A DNA stretch of 64,000 nucleotides from Saprospiraceae bacterium (lineage in GTDB: Bacteria > Bacteroidota > Bacteroidia > Chitinophagales > Saprospiraceae): positions 83,239-147,238 of the forward strand of contig JAIYAP010000031.1 in NCBI GenBank assembly GCA_027488935.1, read 5' to 3'. The notes under the pieces were generated by a model, which was not told the DNA's origin, did no database searches, and saw only the letters and a program-made list of their open reading frames with translations. Within the stretch, counting starts at the first letter, position 1; every line of letters begins with the position of its first letter. Shown piece by piece: positions 18,044 to 26,786 of this stretch. The position numbers were made by a program, and so were the translations under genes.

Positions 18044-21000
18044 TCAAAAAGACTCCCAAAATTCCATATCAATCTTTGGAATATTCATTCTAAACACCAT
18101 ACGATTATGTTTAAACCTTCTGACACTGTTTTCATTATTGATATATGCCATAAGATCTTCATCAATTTCGTCTTTGCTGTTCTCAAGAATTGCATTTAAG
18201 TCTGAACCTAAAACTTTATACTTGTCATAAAGATGAGTTAAGCCAATATCCTGAAGGCTTAAACGAAAGACGATATAGTCTTTATCTGGATTCTTTTGAA
18301 TAAAATCATATTGGCTGGCCCGCAGGAAAAAAGGTATAGCATTATCAGCCTCAAGAGCTGATTTTATAGTTGTTTTTACCTCTACACAATATGGATGGTC
18401 ATTATGGTTAAATAGCACATCAAATGCAGGTTCGATCTTAGCGACATGTTGTACATTTTTCGGATCCAATTCTTTGTTTTGCAACCACAAGTAAACAAGC
18501 CGCTCACCCAAATAACCGATTAAGGCTACAGGTTTGGGCTTGGAGCGTTCTTTTTCAAGCTCTTGCTCTACTTCATCCCATATATCCAAAAGTTTTTCCA
18601 GTTGCTCTTTGCTAGCACGTTCCAGCAGTTTACCAATAACTTCAAATGCGTCTTTATCAGCTAATGCTCCGATAATTGATAAGTTTTCGGAAATGGCATT
18701 CCGAAGGTTTTCGTCCTCAACAACTATGATATTCTGAAGATTGCCATCTTTCAGCATTGGCAATATTTTATCAGCATTTTGGGAAAGCATTTGAATGTCA
18801 GCTTGTGGCAGATCAATGATATGCTGATATAATTCTAGATTATTCCTGATTTTGTCTTTCTGATCATCGGTTAACAAGCTATCCCCCTCTATACTAGCAG
18901 AAAGTTTTTTTGCCAATAATCGGACTAATTTATCTGGATCGCTCTTAAAAAGCACTTCCTGCTGATCGCTTAATACCTGATATATGTTCTCGTTGGGAAA
19001 CTCTTGGTGTATATAAATATTATCAGAGTCACGGTCTGCTTTTACATTTTCGTGAGAATCAATTGGAACGGAGACATTACCTGTTTCAAAGTAGCATAAA
19101 AAAGGAACTGGGTGATCTAGTAAGAAAATATTTAAATCAACTTTCTCTTCTGCTTTCCACACTTTATAAACCTTCTCGTCCCATACTTTGGACTCATTGG
19201 CTGGAATATCAATGGACTTAATCAAACGAGCTTCTAGGATATTCTTTTTGAGTGAAAGGCCCTCTCTGAATTTATTTCCATACGAATCAGATGTATATAA
19301 AAACTCGTACTCTTCTCTCTCAATTATGTCAAGCCAAAGCTGTTCTTCCACACCGGCCAAAGAGGTAATATACCGGACCTTTGTCCAGTCTGGTGAATTG
19401 AATTGCAAGTGAATTTTATTTCCAATGGTATCTTTTTTTAATAAAGGGACTACTTCTGGCAATCCATTATTAGCAGTCCAATAATAATCAAGAATTTTTC
19501 TAAAAGATATATCCCGACTACTTTTCAATTCAATAATATCAAAACGATTCTTTATCCAATTCATTATTGCAACCAAACCTTCAACATTAGTTGAAAACGC
19601 ATTTTCAAGATCCTTCTCATAAAATGACTCTTCGTTTCTAAATTTCCTCCTGATTTCAATTGTGGGATCAGATTCTCCACGAAGCCCAGCCTTAGTTAAA
19701 AAATGCTTTCTATTGCTGGCATCATCGCCCTTTTTCATCCATTCAAGTATCCAGGGATATACTTTTTCTTGTTCAAGTAACAGGTCATATTCAGTTGTTG
19801 CATAAGCGGTGTGGATATTAAACCAACCCTCTGGAAAGGCGAAGGAGCTAAAAAAAGTCATTTCCCGATCATAAAACTCAAGAAGTGCGTCTTCTTTATT
19901 AACTTTATTCCATAAAACAGACCTAACAGTCCAGAGCGATGGGCTTTCCAATATATAATTGTAATAGACTAACAGAAAAGCCAACTGATAAGCATCAGGT
20001 TCTTTAATTTTGGGAGCTAATTTTTTTGGATCATATTTATCCACTTTAATCAATTTTGTAAAGCTACTACCCCCCATTTTAATCTTGACAGCATCAAGTT
20101 TTCTACTCATATCGCCAAATTCTGTAGGCAAAAGGCGTGCAAGACTAAAATTATATGACCTTTCTACAGCGTCAATCTTGACTTCAGTCGCATATTCAAA
20201 ATCCGTGATACTAATCCCGTCTATATGTACTTTGCTTTTATATTTTGTTATCCATAGATCGTGACTTGCAATAATTTTTACGGTCTTAAACTCAAACGTA
20301 CCATTGTATGTGGATGGCTCAATACCTGAACTAAGGTTTATTAATGTTAACTTATCTAAATAACGATCCTTGATGATCGTATTTTCTCTGTTAAGTACAA
20401 TATCAATAAAAGCGCGTTGTGCTCCGAATTCATTTAACAAGTCCAAAACAAAATCGTCATCTTTTATTTCGTTTTTAAGAGTACTATCACCTTCAAATAT
20501 ATGTAATAGTTCTTTAGGAATAAGGCAATAGCCTTCTTGTTGTTCCAAAAACTCAACCACTTTTTCATCTCTGGTATAATACTGGGTAATATTTTTATCA
20601 TTTTTACTCAGTATATATTGGGTGGGAATATCACTCCTTTGCATAGTAAAAAACTTAAAAAAACCCTCTCCTTGTTTCCCTATTTTAGGTAAAATCTCCA
20701 ATATGTCACGATTAATTTTTATTTTACTTTCACGGAGCGATGATTTCAATGAGCTAAATCCCGAATGAGGCAATGGGGCAAATGTTACAGAACAGATCAC
20801 AGGAGATAAATGGCTTTCTACTAATTTTAGGTCTGAGTTAGATATGATAAAATCACTAAGTCTGGCATATTGTTCGGGACTTAGCGAGACTAGCGCATCC
20901 TGAGCAAACACCTCCGCAATGGGAGCCAATGCGCCAGAAGGAAGAAGTACCCATGGATTACTGTCGCTTAATAATTGATTCGTTTTATTCGCTGATTGAA

Positions 21001-23194
21001 TACCATTTAAATCAAGTAATTTGTTCTTATAATTGCTTACATCTGCCAATAGGAGCGCTTCCACCTGCTGCCAAGTTTGTTGCAGGTAGGACCAGACCCC
21101 TTCCTTTTTAATAAAATATTGCTGCATTTCTGGGATAATTTCAGAAGCCCGTATATTAAGCATATCCAAAACTCCGCTGGGCGCCCATTCGGCAGTCTGG
21201 TTTGACAATTGTCCAAGCGCTCTCTTTTCGCCTCTAGTATTGAGGAAAATAGACAACTTGCTGGCTATATGACTTTGAGCAACAGGGTTGCCATGATATA
21301 CTCGGAATATTGCCCACTTTTCATCACGGGTAAGCGATTCGAGTGTCACTAAGTTTGCGGTAATACGGTCCCACATCAAATTGGGCAGGGTAGCGATACT
21401 ACGCCTGATAAGTTGATCAAGGCCATTCAAACGATCTAATTCAAATCCGCCTGCCAGCACTTGGCCCCTGGCCAAAAACAGACCGAGTGGTTGCATCTCA
21501 GGCAACACCAGTATCAATGATTCTTTTTCTGTAATCTCCTTTAGTGTGTATATCTCTCCATTGAAAAATCTCCAACATCGGATATTTTGCAATTGGGACG
21601 GCTCTTTTACTTCATTTTGTATCCCTTCCAGTAATTGTTGATAATACTCGTCGGATAAGCCTGCCATCCACGTTTTATATTTTTCATTCGCCGCAGCTGC
21701 TGCCAACAAACCCGTCAATGTGTAAGTCGACACATTTAACTGTCTTTCAATCTGGTCATATAAGTCAGATAAGGATTCGTCCAACCATTCCCATTCTGAA
21801 ATACCCAAGTCTTCCGGTTGAATTGGGAACGCAATTTTTTTAATCCGCACATTTGTTGCCGAATCCGCAAACCCGCTCTTAGTCGGCAGATTTTCCTTAA
21901 ACGCTAGTAATAATTTGGCGTGGAAATGATCTCCAAAAAACGGGTCTTTGGGTTCATTGTGGACGACGCATCTCAAAAACTGAATGAGTTCTTCCCTATA
22001 ACCATCTTCCCGCAGTTTTTGGATGTATTCGACAATCTTGACGGATATATCCATCAAAATATGCTTGTTATTATCATCAGTAATGTCAATCTCTTGCCTA
22101 GCGGCCCCTACATCATATGCCTTTGTATTTATCAAGTAATTCAAGCCATATGTGGCCTTAACAATTGGAAAAAATTTGAAAAAATTGATCGCCTTATCCG
22201 GTAAACGCTCACCAACCTTTGGTATTGCCAATTGGAGGGCCACCGGCTTTTCCCCTCCGGTCAAATTGGCCAATTGAACTACATGCAAACCGGAACGCCT
22301 AATCTGTTCACCGTTTACATATACATATTTCAGGTGTTTTAGAAAATCCAGAGAGATGGAAATCCCTTGCCTCAACGCCCCTCCCCAATTGTTGACCATT
22401 TTTTCCCCCTGGCCTTCGCCCAGAGGAATATACAGTAATGTACCTCGGCGGAAATCTGTCCAGGTAACTTTAGAACGGATTTTATTTAGAAACGCTACGA
22501 GGGACGCCATTTCCGTTTTTGAAAACAACTCTTTTTCACGACCATCATAAAGAGTAGCAACTTGGTCCAATTCCGCTGGATAATAGGTAAGTATAACTTT
22601 TGCTAGCAAGGGAAAGTACAAGTCTTCACAGTTTCCAATATATTCAAAGGGTTGATCTTTCCAAGCACATAATTGAGTTATATCCAATTCACGTTGCCAA
22701 CTGAATAAAATCGGACCGATAAGATCATTAATCAAGGTTTTTCTGACAACCTCTTTTTTATCGCCCAAATATTCATTGGGAAGTATTAATGAATAAAGCA
22801 GTTTAGACCCCTGACCGTGCTCACCAATCTGGTTGGGATTATTGGCTTTTCGCCCTTTACCTTTGAACAGAAACTCGAATAATTGCCCTCCTTTTTTAGT
22901 TGAATCAGTGAGAAATGGGAGTCCGTTATTCAATACCAGTATGGCATGATCGTCAAAGAAAAAATGTAGTGATTCTGATTCAGCGTCCTCAGCATTTTGC
23001 ATGAGTTCATAAAATATTTGCGTGCGGGCATCCGTAGCAAAATTGGGCAAGTCGGTAATATGCTGATCAAGATTTTCAACCTTACCAGCGTATTCTTTTA
23101 ATAATAAGTCATCTTCACTGCCTAAAGGTGAAATCACACTTCTGCCGTTGGTCAGAATGCCTATATATTGTTTCAGATCCCTAACTTTCATCAT
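18044..23194 (-). CDS. Giant GHKL (sacsin/Hsp90-type) ATPase with C-terminal DUF3883-like nuclease domain
   Basis: A 1716-residue protein. The N-terminal GHKL ATP-binding fold shows the N-box ELMQNAEDA (residues 63-71, Asn67), VLNNGLPF and the glycine-rich lid GEHGQGSKLLYSL, as in sacsin-type and McrB-neighbour ATPases. The long middle has no motif I recognise. The C-terminal domain (about 1555-1680) reads GYLGERLVYLWL, then FDVLF with Asp1592, CVEVKTT with Glu1605 and Lys1607, and Gln1628. This matches the PD-(D/E)XK-like DUF3883 domain of defence proteins. It overlaps the zorB-like stop as TAATG, so it is translationally coupled to the ZorAB-like pair and probably acts as its DNA-damaging arm. 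Known Zorya partners (ZorC/D, ZorE, ZorF/G) look different to me. Middle-region function is unknown. Confidence 0.85.
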   Translation of the reverse strand: MMKVRDLKQYIGILTNGRSVISPLGSEDDLLLKEYAGKVENLDQHITDLPNFATDARTQIFYELMQNAEDAESESLHFFFDDHAILVLNNGLPFLTDSTKKGGQLFEFLFKGKGRKANNPNQIGEHGQGSKLLYSLILPNEYLGDKKEVVRKTLINDLIGPILFSWQRELDITQLCAWKDQPFEYIGNCEDLYFPLLAKVILTYYPAELDQVATLYDGREKELFSKTEMASLVAFLNKIRSKVTWTDFRRGTLLYIPLGEGQGEKMVNNWGGALRQGISISLDFLKHLKYVYVNGEQIRRSGLHVVQLANLTGGEKPVALQLAIPKVGERLPDKAINFFKFFPIVKATYGLNYLINTKAYDVGAARQEIDITDDNNKHILMDISVKIVEYIQKLREDGYREELIQFLRCVVHNEPKDPFFGDHFHAKLLLAFKENLPTKSGFADSATNVRIKKIAFPIQPEDLGISEWEWLDESLSDLYDQIERQLNVSTYTLTGLLAAAAANEKYKTWMAGLSDEYYQQLLEGIQNEVKEPSQLQNIRCWRFFNGEIYTLKEITEKESLILVLPEMQPLGLFLARGQVLAGGFELDRLNGLDQLIRRSIATLPNLMWDRITANLVTLESLTRDEKWAIFRVYHGNPVAQSHIASKLSIFLNTRGEKRALGQLSNQTAEWAPSGVLDMLNIRASEIIPEMQQYFIKKEGVWSYLQQTWQQVEALLLADVSNYKNKLLDLNGIQSANKTNQLLSDSNPWVLLPSGALAPIAEVFAQDALVSLSPEQYARLSDFIISNSDLKLVESHLSPVICSVTFAPLPHSGFSSLKSSLRESKIKINRDILEILPKIGKQGEGFFKFFTMQRSDIPTQYILSKNDKNITQYYTRDEKVVEFLEQQEGYCLIPKELLHIFEGDSTLKNEIKDDDFVLDLLNEFGAQRAFIDIVLNRENTIIKDRYLDKLTLINLSSGIEPSTYNGTFEFKTVKIIASHDLWITKYKSKVHIDGISITDFEYATEVKIDAVERSYNFSLARLLPTEFGDMSRKLDAVKIKMGGSSFTKLIKVDKYDPKKLAPKIKEPDAYQLAFLLVYYNYILESPSLWTVRSVLWNKVNKEDALLEFYDREMTFFSSFAFPEGWFNIHTAYATTEYDLLLEQEKVYPWILEWMKKGDDASNRKHFLTKAGLRGESDPTIEIRRKFRNEESFYEKDLENAFSTNVEGLVAIMNWIKNRFDIIELKSSRDISFRKILDYYWTANNGLPEVVPLLKKDTIGNKIHLQFNSPDWTKVRYITSLAGVEEQLWLDIIEREEYEFLYTSDSYGNKFREGLSLKKNILEARLIKSIDIPANESKVWDEKVYKVWKAEEKVDLNIFLLDHPVPFLCYFETGNVSVPIDSHENVKADRDSDNIYIHQEFPNENIYQVLSDQQEVLFKSDPDKLVRLLAKKLSASIEGDSLLTDDQKDKIRNNLELYQHIIDLPQADIQMLSQNADKILPMLKDGNLQNIIVVEDENLRNAISENLSIIGALADKDAFEVIGKLLERASKEQLEKLLDIWDEVEQELEKERSKPKPVALIGYLGERLVYLWLQNKELDPKNVQHVAKIEPAFDVLFNHNDHPYCVEVKTTIKSALEADNAIPFFLRASQYDFIQKNPDKDYIVFRLSLQDIGLTHLYDKYKVLGSDLNAILENSKDEIDEDLMAYINNENSVRRFKHNRMVFRMNIPKIDMEFWESF

Positions 23195-23865
23195 TATAAT
23201 TTTTTATATTCCAAAATAACCCGAAATTCCACTCGACGCGATTTATCACGATCCTCTGGTAGGTGTGATTGGATAATATGATGGCTGGCACTGTCTAATA
23301 ACCGAGATGAGGAATACCCACAGGCTATCGAATTTCTTTTTACAAATCCTTGAAATTTAACCGTGTAGGAACGCTTACTCAGGCCTTTTAAAATGTATTC
23401 CTGCACCTTTAATGCCCTACCGCTGGACAAATTCAAATTATCAAGATATTCTCCTTTAGAATCGGTGTGTCCTTCAATTCTGATTTCACGGATGTCAAAA
23501 CTGTCTTTTGAATTTTCCAAAAGGGCTAATACTTCCTGATAAAAAATGGGGATAAAAGTATCAAGCACATCTTGACAGTATGGAGTTGGTTCTTCCTCTC
23601 CCTCCATGAACAGAATTGTAGCACTATCTTGTGTAATCAAAAACCGAATGGTGGCATCATCAGAAACTTCGATCTCGGGGATGTGGTTGAACTTCTCTTT
23701 AAATACGCTTACCATTTCAGCATATTTCCCTTTTAGAGGATCCTTTTTTTCTTCTTTTGCAAAAAGAAATAACGATACAAGTATGAAAATGACCATAAAT
23801 CCTGACATAAGATCTGTAAAACTGATCCAGTAGGGATTTTCTTCATCCGTTCTTTTGTTGAACAT
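23194..23865 (-). CDS. ZorB-like / MotB-like OmpA-domain protein
   Basis: A 223-residue inner-membrane protein. Residues 12-35 (YWISFTDLMSGFMVIFILVSLF) form one membrane helix with Asp18 in the SFTDLMSG motif, the position of the ion-carrying aspartate in MotB, TolR and ZorB. The C-terminal part (about 135-220) is OmpA/MotB-like, with IRIEGHTDSKG, LNLSSGRALKVQEYI and DKSRRVEFRV, and should bind peptidoglycan. It lies 11 bp after the ZorA-like gene and shares its last stop base with the ATPase start. In Zorya, ZorB is the stator anchor that with ZorA senses envelope disturbance by phage and passes a signal to cytosolic effectors. Confidence 0.87.
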   Translation of the reverse strand: MFNKRTDEENPYWISFTDLMSGFMVIFILVSLFLFAKEEKKDPLKGKYAEMVSVFKEKFNHIPEIEVSDDATIRFLITQDSATILFMEGEEEPTPYCQDVLDTFIPIFYQEVLALLENSKDSFDIREIRIEGHTDSKGEYLDNLNLSSGRALKVQEYILKGLSKRSYTVKFQGFVKRNSIACGYSSSRLLDSASHHIIQSHLPEDRDKSRRVEFRVILEYKKL

Positions 23866-23876
23866 GGCGATGGTTT

Positions 23877-25205
23877 TTAATTTCGTGGAGCAATAGCAGC
23901 CAGACTATCTTTAATATTTTGGAGTTCATGAATCGTATTGGCAATATCTGCTACACGATTTCGGACCTCCACCATTCGATCTTCCTGGCCATCCCAGTGC
24001 TCTAACAAGTTGTCAGCTTTCTCCTGTAGCTTTTTCAGCAGGACAATCTGGTGTTGTACCCGCTCTAATACTCCAAACTGGTGATCCTGAAGTGCTTCAT
24101 AGTTGTGAATGGAAGTATTAAACTGCTTAGTGCTCTCATCCAGCCGATTGATTGAATTTGCCTGAATTTCACTGAGTATACCAAACGCTTTTTCTAACTT
24201 TTCGAGGTTATTATTCAATATATCCTGCGTTGTTTGCTGAATCTGTTCATCCAAACCTTCAAACCGTTTATTTATGCGTTCAAACTGGCCTTTAATTGAA
24301 TCCATAAGTTCTGAAACACTCCCCTTTATCGTTTCTGAGCTGGTTTCAAAACCACTCGCCACAGCCTTCGTTCCACTTTCTGCATTTTCCTGTGTTTTTT
24401 CCATGGCAATCCGAATATTGTCACCAATTTCATCCAATTTAGACAGCGTCTTTGAGAGCGTTTCAATACTAGTTCCAAGCATTTTCCCAAACTCCTCCTG
24501 ATTTGCGGCATTCATGCCTTGGGTTCTTTCCAGGAACTCCTTATTGACATCTGATATACTTTCTTGTAAATCCTTCATGGCTTCCTGACTCACATTTGCC
24601 ACATTCTTTGCAAGCGCAATTCTGAGGTCCTCAAAAGTTTTTTTGAGGACCTCTCCTGTTTTTTGATCAAAATCCTCAAGTAGTTTCAGCATGCTCTTAA
24701 GGACTTCTTGAGTGTGATCAGACGAATCATATATAGCCTTGGAAATAAAATCTGTATTATGCCGGTATTCTTTGATCATTTCAGAGAAGTTTTGGTTGAG
24801 AGACCAAAGCATCTCTTCAGGATCCCTTTGCAGCCATTCTTTACTTTTTTTTGCTCTTAATTCACTAATTGTTATACCGCTTTTAATTATTAGGTTCCAA
24901 GATAGGCTACAAAAAACGCCGATCAATGAACAAGAGAATTTTGCTGCCAGTTTTGAAACTATATTCTTTAAAGCCTCTTCGCTTAGGCTTGAAAAAAGCT
25001 CCTTTTGTACGTATAAGGTGTCATATATCACTCCAAAGGTGAATAATATTCCAATCCCAGTACATAAACCGGGTATGGATTGCACGACGGATGATCTCCA
25101 ATTATACCTGGAGCGTACTAAAATAAACAAAGGCAACAAGACACAAATCCCCAAAACCCACCAGTTGATTTCTTGTTCTATAATGCTTTTAAGAAACTGT
25201 ATCAT
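23877..25205 (-). CDS. ZorA-like MotA/ExbB-family motor protein with long coiled-coil tail
   Basis: A 442-residue membrane protein. Hydrophobic helices lie at about residues 16-31, 44-64 (SIPGLCTGIGILFTFGVIY, the PGLxTxxGILxTF signature of ZorA/MotA relatives) and 88-107 (AAKFSCSLIGVFCSLSWNL). From residue 140 onward the chain is an almost unbroken coiled coil rich in Asn, Glu, Lys and Ser. ZorA proteins form a pentamer around a ZorB dimer, with the coiled coil projecting into the cytoplasm. The family match is by motif and by its neighbour. A flagellar role is unlikely since no flagellar genes are here. It starts 140 bp left of repeat copy C. Confidence 0.85.
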   Translation of the reverse strand: MIQFLKSIIEQEINWWVLGICVLLPLFILVRSRYNWRSSVVQSIPGLCTGIGILFTFGVIYDTLYVQKELFSSLSEEALKNIVSKLAAKFSCSLIGVFCSLSWNLIIKSGITISELRAKKSKEWLQRDPEEMLWSLNQNFSEMIKEYRHNTDFISKAIYDSSDHTQEVLKSMLKLLEDFDQKTGEVLKKTFEDLRIALAKNVANVSQEAMKDLQESISDVNKEFLERTQGMNAANQEEFGKMLGTSIETLSKTLSKLDEIGDNIRIAMEKTQENAESGTKAVASGFETSSETIKGSVSELMDSIKGQFERINKRFEGLDEQIQQTTQDILNNNLEKLEKAFGILSEIQANSINRLDESTKQFNTSIHNYEALQDHQFGVLERVQHQIVLLKKLQEKADNLLEHWDGQEDRMVEVRNRVADIANTIHELQNIKDSLAAIAPRN

Positions 25206-25344
25206 ATCTATGAAATTAATTGCGAAGGCTTCTAGCCATTCATGATGATCAATTATTTAACACTTAGGATGATCTCCAATACCCATCCAGATTTTTTAAC
25301 CATTTCTTGCGATAATCTTTTTTAGTCAAGTATAGGCGGTTACG

Positions 25345-25372
25345 AGGTGGGTCACTTTGCACCGTTACAGGT
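25345..25372 (+). repeat. Copy C of IS21-end-like interspersed repeat (short)
   Basis: AGGTGGGTCACTTTGCACCG followed by TTACAGGT, matching the core of copies A and B in the same orientation and then diverging. It lies just upstream of the ZorA-like gene, so copies B and C flank the three-gene ZorAB/ATPase block directly. Confidence 0.65.
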
Positions 25373-25485
25373 CATTATTCACTGTTACATTATCTATTGC
25401 ATTTTTAAAAACATCATCTCTCCTTCGTTTTCAGAACTGACATTACTGAAAACTTCTGCAACGTTCACAAACAAATTGAACCTAT

Positions 25486-25740
25486 TTAAATACCACCTTC
25501 TTCCGAAGACCTTAAATGAACAACAGGGACGTTTAATGTTTGAATTTTACCGTCATCTTCAAGCCTTGAAATATGTGCCCAAAGAAAAGGATGATCCTTC
25601 TCAAGACATTTAATAGATTCATAATCCATACCATTACCTTTTGGCTTACCAAAATACTGAATTATAGCCCGAAATTCAGGGTTCATTTTCAAGGTAACGA
25701 CATCACCAATTCTAAAAAGATTTTTTTCTTGCTCTGCCAT
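25486..25740 (-). CDS. Small SH3-like hypothetical protein
   Basis: An 84-residue acidic protein. FRIGDVVTLKMNPEFRAIIQ near the N-terminus resembles the first strands of small SH3-like (DUF2158/YodC or KOW-type) proteins; the rest gives no family signal. It stands alone: 254 A/T-rich bp separate it from the coiled-coil gene and 280 bp from the ZorA-like gene. It could be an accessory of either neighbouring module or a recent arrival. The coding call rests on amino-acid composition and a plausible ATG; it is moderate only. Confidence 0.55.
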   Translation of the reverse strand: MAEQEKNLFRIGDVVTLKMNPEFRAIIQYFGKPKGNGMDYESIKCLEKDHPFLWAHISRLEDDGKIQTLNVPVVHLRSSEEGGI

Positions 25741-25994
25741 GATCTTATATCAATTTGTACGCGGTTTAGAATCATTTTTTTGCTATTGAATAATCATTTA
25801 ACAAAATACGTACCAAAGTCACACATATAACTAAGAGTTACACCCGAAGAATGACTTTTGATATCGAAAAATCACATACCATATAATAAAATACATATAA
25901 TTGATTGCATTACATTTATCAACCAAAAGACGAGCACTATCTAAAAACAAAATGATCGTCAAGTATGAAAAAAGTTTATCTAATCTTTAATTAT

Positions 25995-26777
25995 TTAGTC
26001 TTTCATCTTCAAATAAAACAATACCAACATTCCAAACATAAATATAAAATTCACTATAAAAAATATTATCATTGTTGTTCTTACACCTCTTATTCTATCA
26101 TTTACTAACTCTGTTATTCCTTGGCCCTTTTTATGTTCTTCTCGCAAATTCAACTCCATAAAATCAAGTCGGCTATATAGATTCTGAATACCTGTATTAA
26201 GTGAACCCAAAGAATCATCCATCCGACGTAGTCGTTCAGGCAAATCAGTTCTTTCAAGAAAATCAATCAATTTGGATAGTCGTTCGATTAATCCGGGTAG
26301 GTTTTGTACTAGACTTTCAATAGACTCCTTCAGCGCATCTACTTTCGTCTCCAACATGACGTCAATTCGCAAAGCCAAAGCCTCCATTTCTTGTTGGATG
26401 GTAGCAAGTAATTGACTTGCACTTTCCTGAATTTGCTTAAAATTGTCTTCGGCTTGTTGAACAAATTGGGAAAACTCTTTTTCTGCTTTACGCTCAAAAT
26501 CGCCAATCGCCTGCTTTGAAAGCGCCTCAAGTTCCTGTATTGTATTGACCGTCAAATCCCGGAAGTCTGATAAAACTTTTCGAGAATCTTCCATGCTTTT
26601 TTGGGTAACCTTTTCCAAATCCTTGAGAAGACGCTCAGCCTCACTGTGAATGGCATCAGCCCTTTCTTTCACTAAGATAACATAAGCGGACATTTCATCC
26701 ACCAATTCAATGGCTGGTTTGAGTTTATTCAGCTCGGAGCGGAAATCAGTCAACAATTGTTCGGTATTAATAGGCAT
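25995..26777 (-). CDS. Tail-anchored coiled-coil membrane protein
   Basis: A 260-residue protein that is helical and heptad-patterned from about residue 10 to 215 (Glu, Lys, Gln and Leu rich). One C-terminal membrane helix follows (about 234-256: TMIIFFIVNFIFMFGMLVLFYL) and three charged residues end the chain. The coil should therefore lie in the cytoplasm, tethered to the inner membrane by its tail. It begins 9 bp after the RecQ-like helicase gene, so the two are co-transcribed. It may tether the helicase to the membrane or act as a sensor; no known family is recognised. Confidence 0.8.
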   Translation of the reverse strand: MPINTEQLLTDFRSELNKLKPAIELVDEMSAYVILVKERADAIHSEAERLLKDLEKVTQKSMEDSRKVLSDFRDLTVNTIQELEALSKQAIGDFERKAEKEFSQFVQQAEDNFKQIQESASQLLATIQQEMEALALRIDVMLETKVDALKESIESLVQNLPGLIERLSKLIDFLERTDLPERLRRMDDSLGSLNTGIQNLYSRLDFMELNLREEHKKGQGITELVNDRIRGVRTTMIIFFIVNFIFMFGMLVLFYLKMKD

Positions 26778-26786
26778 GATGTCCTT

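Noticed and set aside
23194..25205. Flagellar MotAB or TolQR/ExbBD transport pair
   Set aside because: No flagellar, Tol or TonB genes nearby; the long ZorA-type coiled coil and coupling to a defence ATPase fit ZorAB better.
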